Below are positions 10,567 to 22,796 of a DNA stretch of 64,000 nucleotides, piece by piece (within the stretch, counting starts at the first letter, position 1; every line of letters begins with the position of its first letter). The stretch comes from Isoetes taiwanensis (taxonomy: Eukaryota > Streptophyta > Lycopodiopsida > Isoetales > Isoetaceae): the NCBI GenBank assembly GCA_021234155.1, contig JAJEKV010000010.1, forward strand, positions 21,536,833 to 21,600,832. Direction: 5' to 3'. The notes beneath the pieces are model-generated. The model ran no database searches. It saw only the letters and a program-made list of their open reading frames with translations, and had not been told where the DNA came from. Both the position numbers and the translations under genes were made by a program.

Positions 10567-11702
10567 TAACCATGGATTTTATTGTGGGCCTTCCACGAAC
10601 CCTCCGGGGATATGATGCCTTAATGGTAGTGGTCGACAAATTGTCTAAAATGGCTCATTTCTTGCCATGTCGTACCACCGATACAGCCTTTGATACTGCT
10701 CTGCTATTTGCCAAGGAGATCTTCAGATTACACGGAATGCCACGAGTTATTGTATCGGATAGGGATCCCAAATTCGTAAGCGCATTCTGGAAAGATTTCT
10801 TTGCCACTATTCAGACCAAGCTTGCTATGAGTACAGCATATCATCCTCAAACAGATGGTCAGACAGAGCGTACCAATCGCATTATAGAGGACATGCTGCG
10901 AAGTTATGTGTGGAGTAAGCAATCACAATGGGCTGATTATATCTATCTAGTCGAGTTTGCCTATAACAGCATGAAACAGGAGTCTTCCAGAATGTCTCCC
11001 TTCATGATAAATTATGGTTATCAATGTCTTACTCCAGACACATGGCATAACCCCGTTTCTAAGGTGGAGGTTTCTCAACAACTCCTCTTGGAGATGCAAG
11101 CTCTAGTCGAAGAAGTTCGTGACTACTTATTAGCTGCACGCAGTCGTCAGAAGAGTGTAGCCGATAAGCACAGAACCCCACGCGTCTTTCAGGTGGGTGA
11201 ATCAGTTTGGCTTAAGATTAAGGTGAAGCAAGCCAAGCTTAAGATCGACAACTGCAAAAAGTTGGCCCCCAGATGGGCTGGACCATTCAAAATTATTGAG
11301 CGTATTGGAGAGCAGGCATATCGTTTGGATTTGCCGCCCCGCTTGAAGATCCACAAGGTCTTTCACGTGAGTCTTATGAAACAACACACCCCTGATCCAG
11401 AGGAGGTTTTGGATACCCCAACCCTCCTCGAAATGACAGAGGAGCAGCTGGAAATAGTGCCTGAAGCTCTTCTTGATCGAGCTTATAAACAAACCAGAAG
11501 GACTCAGATGTTGCAATATTTAGTTAAGTGGAAGCACTTATCAGTTAAGGATGCTACTTGGGTGATGAAGATAGACCTTGACAAGCATTATCCGGGCTTC
11601 ATGCGGGAATCTCAGGGCCGCACCATCAACGATGCTATCAACCCCGCACCCGGCGGTAAGGTTGGAAGTTTGATTGCCAAGGCTAGCGCTCTAGAGGGGT
11701 AG
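10560..11702 (+). CDS. pol: Gag-pol part 3: integrase catalytic core, GPF module and chromodomain
   Basis: In frame from CAG at 10,560 ([14 protein letters not shown]). The integrase DDE residues are visible in TMDFIVGLP, in VSDRDPKF, and in the Glu following [18 protein letters not shown]-type module ([19 protein letters not shown]) follows, then [14 protein letters not shown] chromodomain occupies about 11,440-11,610, with [17 protein letters not shown]. The chromodomain Trp of the aromatic cage is present, but the other two cage positions are not aromatic. This is the group II pattern of plant chromoviruses, so binding to methylated H3K9 is uncertain. The product inserts element DNA and probably directs it to particular chromatin. 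It is detached from the upstream pol frame by a frameshift. Confidence 0.93.
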   Translation, partial: QVITMDFIVGLPRTLRGYDALMVVVDKLSKMAHFLPCRTTDTAFDTALLFAKEIFRLHGMPRVIVSDRDPKFVSAFWKDFFATIQTKLAMSTAYHPQTDGQTERTNRIIEDMLRSYVWSKQSQWADYIYLVEFAYNSMKQESSRMSPFMINYGYQCLTPDTWHNPVSKVEVSQQLLLEMQALVEEVRDYLLAARSRQKSVADKHRTPRVFQVGESVWLKIKVKQAKLKIDNCKKLAPRWAGPFKIIERIGEQAYRLDLPPRLKIHKVFHVSLMKQHTPDPEEVLDTPTLLEMTEEQLEIVPEALLDRAYKQTRRTQMLQYLVKWKHLSVKDATWVMKIDLDKHYPGFMRESQGRTINDAINPAPGGKVGSLIAKASALEG

Positions 11703-12283
11703 ATGCATCTTAAATACAATAGTTACCGATGATGGGATCACTTGGTGTTCTCTAGGACGTGGTGTACTGTCAATGTTGACCTGACCACGACTTGCTTGCA
11801 GAGCATATAGTAATAGCTCGCGTTCATCGCGGCTATAATGGGAACTTGACCATTCCCTATGCTGCAGTGAATTGCAAACCATAGACATGATAGGTCCCCT
11901 AGTAGATAAAGTTGTCTTTTAATCATTATAAGGGGGTGGTCCCTTCAACCACAATCTAAGTATATATACTAATATGCTGACATGTGCAGGCCAGTGAGCA
12001 GTACGTGACCTGCCCATGTTAGAGGGTTGCTGATGGCCCGAACTCTTCAGTTTTTATTTTGTCTACATGTCGTACTTCTCTTGTTACCCGGATTTTTTTG
12101 ATATTGGACCTCGGTCCTTGAACTTTTTGATTATGATGTGAAATGCACCTTTGTGCTTTAACTGTTTTTAACTTTAAAGTTTTCAATATATATTATCTTC
12201 GGAAATAAAGGATTATTTTTCCTTCATAATGTCATATCCTATAAGTGTATCTAACCCTAATGCTGAGGACAGCATTAATTCTA
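11703..12283 (+). other. 3' untranslated region of the chromovirus
   Basis: About 580 bases between the pol stop codon and the polypurine tract. No sustained reading frame or known domain was seen. The short ORFs here are not protein-like. Confidence 0.6.
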
Positions 12284-12295
12284 AGGAGGGGAGAA
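12284..12295 (+). other. Polypurine tract
   Basis: AGGAGGGGAGAA directly precedes the TGTGACG start of the 3' LTR. This is the expected second-strand primer site of an LTR retrotransposon. Confidence 0.85.
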
Positions 12296-13880
12296 TGTGA
12301 CGTTCCAAGTATTTACACGGTATATGTATAAATACATTGACACGTCACCCAGTATAGATACGCCACCATGGGGTATGGTAACCTAGGGGGTTGACCTAAA
12401 AGGGATTTAATTAGCTATGTTAATTAAATCATTAAGGATAATAACCTATGACTAAGGGAATTAATAATTATTAAGCTAATTATGGTTTTGGAAGGCACCA
12501 CCTGGCCAAACTCGATTGGCCAGCATGGTAAATGCTAATTGGAACCAATTAGGTGGATCACCACCCCCATTTCACCCTTAATCGACCCAGCTGAGCGCCC
12601 AAGAAGCAGTTGAGCGCCCAAGAACTGTTGCTGACTTCACCAAAGCACGCAACAATCATTAGCTGACGCTGCCACCACCAGTTGCAGCACTATGGAAGCC
12701 CCTCACGATAACGGTTCCAGTCGAAACACGGGTTAGTATTAGTTTAGCTTGTGTTTTGTAAGACAGTACTGTAGAACTCTCTTTGCTCATTGCCTTTGTT
12801 GAGATTAACCCTTCTCTGGTGGTGCTCTGTTAAGGAATTGGTTGATGTATCTATGAATTATTCGGTAGCTTCCATTAAACGGGGGTTTAAAGGGGGGGGG
12901 GTAGAGACCTCTGAGCTCATATATGGTAGTATGCTCCTAGATAGAGCCCTGTAATATTCCCATTAGATGCGGCCTGTGTACAAGAGACCACCGGGTCGTA
13001 GATGCTATGGTCCGGCTTAGCACCGGATAAAGGACACATTGGTGAAGTGGGGTGGGGTCTTGCACGAACATAAAAGCTCCCGAGACTCCTACGATGGGCG
13101 GGGCTCGATAGCCGGCCCGCGTGAGGGGCGGGTATGGGTCCGACACTCCACGGGTGTAGAGGTGTGATCCGTATGGAGCATCTTGCACTTTGAGTAGATT
13201 TAGGGTGAGTAAGTTGGGTGCGGATCGCGGGGGTGCGATGCGACACGTATTCTCTAGCTCACCCATGGAACCACTGTGATCCTGGAAGGGGACGCTTCCC
13301 TGACCTGCCTCATCGGACCGGGGTGTCATGAACCCTGGAGTAGACTCAAACGGGTGATACCTTGAGTCTGCGTCTCCGGAAGGCTATAGCGAAGCCATAG
13401 CGTGAATCGACCCATCTGCAAAGTGTGCACAGGAGGGGCGGATGGAGTGGACAACCCAAGCCGATGTTCTATGCCAGCCAACGCCATGCCAAGACTCGGT
13501 CTGCTGATCTCTTGAGGCCCAGCCGTCAGTCGATCCTCACTAGAGTCTGAGCCGGGGCAGAACCTGAGGTTTGGAGTGTTTTCTTAGTTCTAGATGTATA
13601 GTCTTTGCCGTTGTTCTTTGTGTGGATGCGCCACCCTTCGTGGTGGTTATTTATATATGATATATGCTGTGTGCTAACCCTTGTATTCATGCTTCCGCGA
13701 CGTAGGCGCCCATCGAAGGCGTGGGCCGAATGACACCTCCGTGTCCTTCACCTGAGCCTCTCCACGTAGATGGCCCGGGTCAGACGGAGGGCCCTGCCCA
13801 TGGCAAGATGGATTGCCACGGGAGGGGAAAGTCCCTGTATGTATACGGCCGGGGGTCGTATATGTTCAGGGAGCGTCACA
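12296..13880 (+). repeat. 3' LTR of the chromovirus, complete (1,585 bp)
   Basis: It begins TGTGACG and ends CGTCACA, a perfect 7-base terminal inverted repeat. Its last ~1,006 bases match the window's first 1,006 bases. It follows a polypurine tract. A TATA-like run lies near 13,646-13,660 (and at 773-800 in the left LTR) and is a possible promoter. The 5-base target duplication should begin at 13,881 (GGGAA), but the left partner is outside the window. Confidence 0.93.
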
Positions 13881-15720
13881 GGGAACTAGGAACCGACAAG
13901 CAACAAAGAATGTCAAAGAGCAGGCCTATTACAGAAACACTTAGATCAAAGCGAGACACATACATATGATAAAGGCAGATTATACCAGTGATTATTTAGC
14001 AAATTGAAGGCTAAGTAGCCCAAATAAGAAGGATATTTGAAAAGAAGCAGTGAAACGAGCTTGCCCCATTAGCAGACATGTAATTTACATTTTCCTGCTG
14101 ATAATTAATGAGATTATTCCAAATGGTCATTATGTGAGAAATACACATTATGTATGAGAAGCTTATATAAAATTCACGTGATAAAAAGCAAAGGCATCAG
14201 TTTCTGTGAGGGTTTCTGGAGGGAAGTGGAAGGAGCAATTTTTGGGCAGTTTTGCCGATCGAAGTTTGGAGCATTATATCTCGACGCCCCGAGATCCAAT
14301 TCAGGTAAATTTTACTTTGTTAGAAAGGTTTTCGAATAAGCTTTTCAGATTGGTCTGATCACGCCGAAATTAATCTGTATGGCAGAGTGATAACAAAAAT
14401 AGCGATGATGGACCATAATTGACTGTACATGTATATTCTTTTACAGATTGGTTCTTCGAGCTAGAAGCCAGTCTTTTGAGGCACAAGTAACTGCAAGGGG
14501 TTTATACCTGAAAGAATTCTCAGGTGGGTGTTTTAAGCTTGTGCTGTTAGGCAGATGCCTTCCATAGAGATGCATGTGTCAAAAGATAACTGGCCCACCG
14601 AAAATGTGCCTGAAAATTTCTGGCAAAAAGGTCTACATGAGTTATAGTGGCCAGAAAAAGAAGGTGACGGTTTGTAGCCAGGGTATGACGTACACCTCGA
14701 GTTCAAATTTAAAATGATGATCCACTTTTGAACATTAATCGTGGCATTTTTAAAAATTCAAATGAGGCAAAGCAGAAAAGACCTCGCAATACAATGCAAT
14801 CTCGTACCAATGGAGGTACTACCAGAGTTCAAATTTCTTGCATGGTGAATTTGACATTGGCATTCCATCCATTATTGATCGAGCAGGTGCTCCAGCAGCA
14901 TTCTATCTAAGCGCTTTCAGCGCACATCTTTTCAAGTGTTTAAGCGCTCTTCTCAGGCACTTGGGCATTTTTCTTCAGGCGCTCAAGCATTTCTCCTCAT
15001 GGGCTTAGGCATTCTTCTCGATTCATCAGTAAGAATTTTGCAAGGTGAGTTCAATCTCTCCAGATGCTTCATCTTTATGATTGAACTGTTCTGAAAGCTT
15101 AGATAGACAACCAGTCCTTAATCTTGATGGATTTCTTTTTGTAGAACTTGTATAATGCTTCTTAATTGGATTTAGATGCACAGAATGATCACCCGTTAAA
15201 ACCAAAGTCTTGTTCAATTGGTCTCAATAATTTGTGGAGCTGTTTATAAAGATCTTGAGTTGGATGAAAGCGCAGATGCGATCATGATGACCAGTCGAAG
15301 TTTTAATGATATGGTGGGGTGTGGTCGATACAAAGATGTCAAAAAAGCTAGCAGCAGCGATCCCGTGCAAGTTAGAGGCAATCGCAGCTGCGATCTTTCA
15401 TACCAGAAGCTTGAATGAGTAGCTAGTGGATATGTTGGTAACTTGGCAGTGTAAACAAGAACCAGTTCCAGCAAATCGCATAAGCGATTTCCCATTGAAA
15501 ATTGTCTATTTTGTTCATAATAATTGCCATCACGATTGCTAGGACCTGATTTTGATATATTTTTATACTCTTGCAGCTTTCAGCTGTCTCCAGAGCTTTT
15601 GCTGGTGATTAAGGGTGTGGTTGAGGTTGAGGCTGACATTTACGCTTTCTCTAAACATCATTGCTCAAGGGTGTAGTCAAGCCTCTCTTGTTTTGGTCAA
15701 GCATGAAAAATCGAGCTAAA
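13881..15720. other. Intergenic region without recognisable gene
   Basis: AT-rich DNA with only short chance ORFs. At about 14,905-15,030 there are imperfect ~30-base repeats around GCGCTCAAGCATTT and similar. Nothing else was recognised. Confidence 0.5.
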
Positions 15721-16459
15721 TGAAGCCTTTGTCTCACACTCTTGCGTCACTGGAGCTCTAATGCACGATCATGATATAGAAGTAATAGGACATTTCTCGG
15801 TTGAGTTTTAGCAGGATGTCTCTTTATCATGTATTGAAGGCACCTAAGATCGAACCCTAGGGTTCTTACAGTGATGGTTAGGTTGGCGCAATGATGCTTA
15901 ACAATAAGGAGGTCCGCCAGCAAGCCTGGCAGATGACTACGACAGCTTCGTCGAGCTTTTGCAGATGGAAGCATCTCATGGAACGATACAAGGTAGCTGA
16001 GCATGGAAACTCGAGTTACATGAAGGCTTTTTCTCACACTCTTGCGTCACTAGAGCGCTAATGCACAACCATAGTACAGGAGCAATAGGCCATTTCTCAG
16101 TTGAGCTTTAGTAGGATGTCTCTTAATCATGTAATGAAGACACCTAAGGTGTGATAACTAGGTTGGCACAGTGATGCTTAACAATAAGGTCTGCTAGCAA
16201 GCCTAGCAGATGACCTATGACAGCTTCGTCGAGCTTTTACAGATGGAAGCGTCTTATTGAGCGACACAGGGTAGCTGAGCATGGAATCTCGGGTTACATG
16301 ACGACTTTGTCTCACGCTCTTGCGTCACTGGAGCTTAGATGCACGGTCATGGTACAGGAGCAATAGGCCAATTCTCGGTTGAGCTTTAGCAGGACATCTC
16401 TTAATCATGTAATGAAGAGAACCCTAGGGTTGTGATCGCTAGGTTGGCAGGTATAAATG
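15721..16459. repeat. Tandem repeat, about 2.5 copies of a ~280-300 bp unit
   Basis: Units start at 15,721, 16,021 and 16,299 with TGAAGCCTTTGTCTCACACT or close variants. Each continues through TTGCGTCACT, then GTTGAGCTTTAGCAGGA and CTAGGTTGGC. The third unit is cut short near 16,459. Units 1 and 3 contain the palindrome AACCCTAGGGTT. No open frame spans the units, so this is probably satellite-like or a local duplication. Confidence 0.85.
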
Positions 16460-17310
16460 AATATGATGATGTGCTTGATCCTTGTCTCATCACTCATCAC
16501 GTTTTTTTACATAACTGAGTGTTAGAGAAAAACTGCAAATTTTGAATGTGAATATAAAGATTTCATCTTTGAATCTTATAACTATTACTATTTCAATTAA
16601 TACTTCATTTCTATTTTCAATTAAAAGCTATATTCACCGAAAACATGAGTTCTCTCTTAAAGTACATTTCAGGCAAATCTTAATTGTGTGAAAAAGTGTC
16701 ATTTTGATGTAGCAAATTCAGTTTGTACAAAAAAAGATCGGTTTTGGGGGATACAAAATAGAAATTTATGTCTTATTTTTGTTTCTACCTCACTTTACCC
16801 CCTTTCTTGACAAGAAAGGAAATCTTTGGGAAATATTTTGTCTGCTTCATTTCGATGATTTGCTCCTGTTTAATATGCAATAGTGTTCCATGCTCTATTT
16901 TTGAGCTATGGTTTTTGAATTGCTTCTATAATGGTTGTGAGGCCAAATACTGGTGAAGTTGGAATTGTTGATTTGCATTATTAGAAGTTGCATAGTAATT
17001 TTGGATGAAAAATTCCCCAGCTTTTGCTCTGGCATAAATCAAGGAATATCTGCCAAATCAATGGCCAAAAATAAGAATTGCAAATAGACCCATAAAGTAT
17101 TCCCTTCACATCAAATAGCATATCCCACCAGGACACCTCCAAAGGGTTTGCCCTTAGGGCAACCCAAAATTTGGAACACAAAAGCTTGTTTTTTCTAAAC
17201 GTGCCGTTCTATTTTTAAACGAAAGACTCCAGAAGAATATGCTATCTACAGTCGGTATATTCTCCGTCACCCTTAGTAAACAGAGGTTGTGGAGGGAAGT
17301 ATCAAGGTAG
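16460..17310. other. Upstream region of the kinase gene
   Basis: AT-rich sequence, no ORF of note. A sequence CAAGGTAG directly before the kinase ATG could be a 3' splice site, which would place a further 5' exon somewhere in this region. No clear TATA box or exon could be identified. Confidence 0.4.
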
Positions 17311-20300
17311 ATGGAACGCGGTCCTATACGATGGCGGAAAGGCGAGCTTATTGGCGCTGGAGCTTATGGGCGCGTTTATATGGGCATGAATTTGGATTCC
17401 GGCGAGCTTATTGCCGTCAAGCAGGCATGTTACATGGTTCCATTTTTTTCTCCTCCCCAAAAAATACCAGCTTCTAGGAGACAAGCTCTGCTTGCTTACC
17501 TTTAGTTAGCAGCCAAGGCTTCAAATGTATATCACAAATGTATATCATTGGGCAATCTTTTGTGATCCCTGTATATGAAGGTTCCTAGTTGGCATTGAGC
17601 ATTTGTTTGATGTCTGCAATTGTACCTTCCGATCTGTTCTCCGTGTTCAGGGGAGCTTCACATTTAAACGCCTTTATTAAATTCTCTGTCATGAAGTACT
17701 GCTTTGCTCTTTCTGCGTATTTACTTTACATAGTTTGTATCTGGTTTTGAATAATTTTTAATCATGTGAATGAAGGTTTTAATTGCTTCAAACAGTGTTG
17801 CCAAAGAGAAAGCTCAAGTGAGTATCTTTGATTTTTCCTATAAGTACATAAAGTCTTGTTTGGCTTGCCAATGAAGTTCCTTTGATCTTGACAGGCTCAT
17901 ATCACAGAACTGGAAGAAGAAGTAAAGCTGCTTCAAAATCTCTCGCATACTAATATAGTTGTGAGCTCTTCACTCCCTACTGTGCAAAATAGGTCTAATA
18001 TGTAAATTGGATTCTTTTAATTTTCTGTTGTACAACAGCGGTACCTGGGGACAGCTAGGGAAGAAGAAGCCTTGAACATTTTCTTGGAATTTGTTCCGGG
18101 TGGTTCAATAGCTTCGTTGCTTGGAAAGTTTGGATCCTTTCCAGAGGCAGTAAGTCCTATTTCCCTTCCTACATTCTTTGTATGTTTGCTACTGGTTTTG
18201 TGAAGAAAACTCTTTGCTATGATGCAAATCAGGTCATTCGAATGTATACTAGACAGCTCTTACTGGGTCTCGAATATCTTCACAAGAATCATATTATGCA
18301 TAGGGATATCAAGGTATTTTTTCGTAACACCTCTCATTGACTTTGCATTTTGGCAGGATGTGGTGTTTTCCATGTGTCTATTTTTCTCAACTGGATACTG
18401 GTCTCTAATTGGCAGGGCGCAAATATTTTGGTCGATAATGAAGGACAAATTAAAGTAGCTGACTTTGGTGCATCAAAAAAAGTTGTCGAACTGGTGTGTT
18501 TAAATGACTATTTTTTATACTATTTGTTCCTTTAACTATTCAATCTTGTTATGATGCGTTAAAAGGATCTAAGACATAGCTTTGTTCTCTGTACAACCAT
18601 TTGTCGCACTTAAGTAAAATTTTGTTGTGTTTAGCGAGACACCTGTTAAGTAATTTTTTATTTCCTATAAGTTTCTATTTCCCGTAGTGAACATAAATGG
18701 CATTATGCAATTAATACAGGCAACTATCACGGGGGCAAAATCCATGAAAGGCACTCCATATTGGATGGCACCAGAAGTTATTCGCCAAACTGGTCATAAC
18801 TGGTATAGCATCACATTTCTGTAGATGTTTTTCCCTTTGTGATGTAAGCATTCCAGTTCTGTAAATTGACCAATACCTTGTAATGTGTTTAAAGGCGAGC
18901 AGACATTTGGAGCGTTGGATGCACAGTTATTGAGATGGCAACAGGGAAACCACCATGGAGTCAGCAATTCCAAGAGGTGCATTGATGCTTCATACATTTT
19001 GTAATGTAAGCTTGTACAAAATAACCCTGATCATCAGTGTAATGTATTGGAAGGCTGCAGGTGGCAGCTTTATTCCATATTGGGACCACGAAGTCACATC
19101 CTCCAATCCCAGAACATTTGTCAGAAGATGCAAAGACCTTCCTTCTTCAATGCCTTCAAAGGTAAAATTATATATTTGACATGAATTGAATTTACGAGAA
19201 ATATTTGTTGCAATCGCAAAGTCTTATGTCTGGATATTCATAAGCAAGGTTCAATTGGTGTCTTCATGAATATGTTGCAATCAGTTTTTGCCTAAAAATA
19301 CAGGATTTATATTGTTTATTTGTATATGTTTGGCGAACAAAGACTAATCATAAGTCTTATCTTTGAAGATTTTATTTTATTTTATTTTTTGAGAAGATTT
19401 TATTTTAGAAAGGATGACACTCATACAATTTTCTTGATGCATGTTCATTCATTCTGTTCTAACTACTCTTGCCTAAATTGTTTGTCATGAATTTGCAGAG
19501 AACCAAATTTAAGACCTACTGCAAGTCAACTTTTACAGGTATTTAACGTATTCAGTGGTTTTGTCAAGATTTCAAACAGTAAGTATTTCGTCATCTGCAG
19601 CATCCATTTGTTCTAGAGGAAGGGGTGGTTGACAGCCAGGACAACGGGTAAGGATGTTTTTGACGTCTTTGGAACGCCTGTCAAGTGAGCCTTGTTGAAT
19701 TCTATTCCTTCTTAACAGCAAGGATTTGCTTGGAAACACCTTTAATCAACTTGCCTTGAGACTGTCGCATGCTGCTGCACTTTCCAACAAGGACAACAAA
19801 ATCAAACATGATGACCTTAACTGCTCTATGAGATTAGATTCACCGAGTTCCAATAATGTGAGGTCTTGTTTTATACGTTGGCTTTGAACGTTTTATTAGG
19901 TTAACAATATGATTTGTGAAACTGCACAGAGTTTCAACCCAATGTCAGAGCCAGATGCCCCCGATATACAGTCCCCTAAAGCTGCCGATATTAGAGGAGA
20001 GTCCGTGGATGCTAGCAGATGTTTGAATAAGGAGGATTATGCTGATTGCCCCTCTTATGTAGATGATGACGAGGTTACAGAGTCAAAGATTCGAGCATTC
20101 CTTGAGGAGAAGGTATGTGGGGATTGTGGTAAGTTTACCATGTGAATTTAGTTCAGTATTTTCTTCTCTAATGACATTTCATGGTGGCATTAGGCCTCAG
20201 AATTGAAAAAACTTCAGACTCCATTGTACGAAGAGTATTATGGTTTTTGGAACAAAACTGCTAAGACAGGGGAAGGTCAAGTTGAAAGTAAATGTTCGCC

Positions 20301-20812
20301 AGTGAAGTCTGGTCTTAGAACCCAATTTGGAATGACGATTAGTTCGCCTAATAAGTCTAGCTTCCAAATCGGGAAACCAGTGGATGGTGGAGGGAATTCC
20401 GATTTTGAGAGCAGCCCAAATAAAGGAAACATGTGTAGAAGAAATTATAATACTTTATTTGAAATTTCTCTTCCTAGAACAAACGAATTTAGGGCCCGCC
20501 TTCAAGATGTTTCTAGTCCAGGGTAAACAGCAAAACCCCAAGATCAGTTTGAAGATTCTCAATCATTATATGCTCATTGAATAGATCCTATTTCAGGTTT
20601 AGAGAACGTCAAAAGCAATGGGAGGATGAGCTATGGCAGGAACTCCAGGCTCAGAGAGGTATATATGTTATATAAAAGGTCCACCAACTACTGATATGTA
20701 ATAGCTGAATACTTTTGCAGAGGAAAGGAGACGTGCGGGTCATTTATCAGGGAAGAAATCTCAAAAAGGAACTTGGACTATTTCTGCGACATCTCAGCCA
20801 GACCCTATTTGA
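17311..20812 (+). CDS. ANP-like MAP3K: MAP kinase kinase kinase of the NPK1/ANP family, 16 exons
   Basis: Exons: 17311-17424, 17776-17817, 17895-17960, 18039-18149, 18233-18313, 18416-18493, 18720-18802, 18895-18976, 19061-19161, 19499-19538, 19601-19647, 19719-19857, 19930-20112, 20194-20522, 20597-20658, 20721-20812. They join in frame to 549 residues ending in TGA. Kinase motifs run in order: glycine loop GAGAYGRVY, catalytic Lys in [42 protein letters not shown] and [12 protein letters not shown]. The text [27 protein letters not shown] and [12 protein letters not shown] is characteristic of plant NPK1/ANP kinases, which drive the MAPK cascade for cytokinesis and stress signalling. The non-kinase C-terminus has an acidic [17 protein letters not shown] segment and a basic end. 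Intron 1 has a GC donor (CAG|GCATGT). The family usually has an N-terminal extension before the kinase domain; here the ATG starts right at it, so an upstream exon may be missing from this model. Confidence 0.93.
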
Positions 20813-21208
20813 GGTTGTTGAGGAGCATACAGTTACTCATGCAGATCTCAATATACCTGCACATAAATGGGTTTGATCCAATTATTGCTAAAGTTAGTCC
20901 CCTTGCAGTGTATTAAAAAGAAAAAAGAAAAAAATGATGAGAAAGAACCTGGAACAGTAGAAAGGTAGTACGTTACTTCTGGTTCTGCATGGAGAGAGTC
21001 CTATCATGTTGTCCATAGAAAATGTAGTAATAAAAATATCATGGATATGATAATTAATGGCTTCTGTTTTGTTCTCTCCGTGCATGAAATTTAAAAAAAG
21101 ATAAAACATTTGTGACATAAGCTCCAGCTTTTAAGTTCAAATATCGTGAGAGATGTAACTCAAATTTCTAGCTACCTAGGAGTTCTTATTAGCATGTTAT
21201 TTCTCATA
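20813..21208. other. 3' flank of the kinase gene
   Basis: About 400 AT-rich bases with several A-runs. No canonical AATAAA was picked out with confidence and no other gene was seen. Confidence 0.4.
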
Positions 21209-21985
21209 ACGTAATAAACGTTTGGGGCGAATTAGTGTCTTATTTATTACGTTATTTTTATAAGGCATAAAATTCGTTTCTTTTTTCAAAGCGGCGCCGC
21301 TAGTTACCGCCGCCTCATTTTCTTGCAGCTTTGTTTCTTGCCGCCTCATGCTTGCATAGAACAAATGCTTGCAGCTCTATTTCTTGCCGCCTCATGGCTT
21401 GCATGGGTTGAAGCATTAAAACATTCAAATGTCGTTCAAAACATTCTGCCGTTGAAGCATTCTTGCCGCTGAGCAGTATAAGGCAATGCTGAAGGTCTTG
21501 CCGGAACCGTCTGAGGTCTTGCCAGAGCAGTATAAGGCCATGTCGGAGGCGTCATGGAAACTATGATTTGCAGATGGCAAATGGAGTTAAAAACCTCCAA
21601 AAAGTGAGCAAGCTTCAAATTCGAGAGCCCACATTGCAAAAATTGCTCTGTTACTTGAAGCAGGGCTTTGTTACTTGAAGATTTCATAAGCAGGGGTCTA
21701 TTAGTTGGAGTTTTCTTAAGAAGGGCTGTATTTCTTCTAATATTGCTCTGCTATTTGAAGTTTTTGCAAAGATCTGAAAGCTCCGGCATTGTTTTCCCTG
21801 TGTTTTTGAAGGTCTGGCACCGTCTTAAATAAACTTTCTTTGTTTCTTCATTTATTTTTCTTTGTTTCTTGTCGATTTTGCATGTTTCTTCATTGCTATT
21901 TTCTCAATGCAAGAACTGGGTGCAGGGGAAGCCATAGCTAGATGCCATATTTCTGTACGTAATTCGCCCCAAACGTTTATTACGT
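21209..21985. mobile_element. Non-autonomous TIR element A (777 bp)
   Basis: The first 26 bases (21,209-21,234) are a perfect inverted repeat of 21,960-21,985; the core is CGTAATAAACG followed by GGGGCGAA. The interior is non-coding and has repeated GCCGCCTCATG/CTTGCA motifs. A second member with a related TIR lies at 23,802-24,395. No transposase was seen, so the superfamily is unknown. Confidence 0.8.
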
Positions 21986-21987
21986 AC

Positions 21988-22088
21988 GGGAAACTACTTA
22001 TCTCGAAGATTCCCTCGGGAATATTCCCGAGGCGGCCCCGCCAGACGAGGCGGCGCCCTCGTGGAATCTTCTCGAACCGTAGTTTCCC
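21988..22088. mobile_element. Short foldback element B next to element A
   Basis: It begins GGGAAACTAC and ends GTAGTTTCCC. Inner parts also pair (GAAGATTCC with GGAATCTTC), and there is a palindrome around GGGAATATTCCC. It starts two bases after element A ends. It is longer than copy B' by a GC-rich insert at about 22,031-22,062. Confidence 0.75.
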
Positions 22089-22796
22089 TAGTACATAACA
22101 TATAAAAGTATGTAGCTTATTAACGAACCGTAGATTAACTGGCGTAGAAAAGTAGCTTATTAAGAGATTGCAAAATGCAGTTATTTGAATGTTATCAGTG
22201 TGAGAGACATTATTATATGAAGCTAAAAGTTGTTGCAGTCATTGACTGACATTGTATTCTTAGGAGTCGCTAAAGTGAAACCCTTCCAGCCTTCCACGCA
22301 GGCATCGAAAAACTAGGAGTTAGTCTCCTAAATTTCCAGTTACAATCCTTATTTTCTGGTTTGAATTTTTATTTGCCGGCAAACAAATTGTGGGGTTTCC
22401 TTCAAAATCCGACAAATAACCTTGAGTTTATATTAAAAATCCAGTGGAGCATGGCACTTACCGGCAAATTATCTGGTTAGAGCTACCGGGGATTTCGAAG
22501 CCTGCTTCCACGTATTGTTGACCTGCTTCTTAGGGGGCGAGGTATTAGATATCGTACACGCTTTTGCAGTTTAGATGGAGACCCAGAAGAGGACACTGGC
22601 CATTGACATTTTCGTATCTTTGACTCGACACTTGTTCGTATTATGAGTTAGATGGAGGGCTCCATATCGGCAAGGATGGATGGTTGTTGGGGTGGAAGGA
22701 TCTCCTATGCCTACTCGATCGGCCATTGTATAGATGTAGGTGACATCACAATAGTATGAGAGCTTTGATCTCAATAGATCGAATACTAAATTAGAT
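22089..22796. other. No feature recognised
   Basis: About 700 bases of intergenic DNA between the foldback element and the MULE. No sustained frame or repeat was noticed. Confidence 0.4.

Larger units (their letters stand above)
1..13880 (+). mobile_element. Ty3/gypsy chromovirus with three extra ORFs, one carrying a histone H3 core
   Basis: A long LTR retrotransposon that runs off the left edge of the window. The visible order is: partial 5' LTR, primer-binding site, leader, ORF1 with a histone H3 domain, ORF2, ORF3, gag-protease-RT-RNase H-integrase-chromodomain, polypurine tract, complete 3' LTR. The RT-RNase H-integrase order and the C-terminal chromodomain place it among Ty3/gypsy chromoviruses. 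The internal part is about 11.3 kb, of which about 1.3 kb is a nested LINE; the roughly 4.6 kb before gag is unusually long. This copy cannot be autonomous: RT is split by the LINE, integrase is frameshifted and ORF2 is broken. The two LTRs differ by scattered substitutions and small indels (for example 210-290 against 13,090-13,165), so the insertion is not very recent. Confidence 0.95.

Noticed and set aside
12327-12334. TATA box TATAAATA in the 3' LTR
   Set aside because: It lies only about 31 bases from the LTR start, too early to be the element's promoter; the TATA-like run near 13,646 is more plausible.
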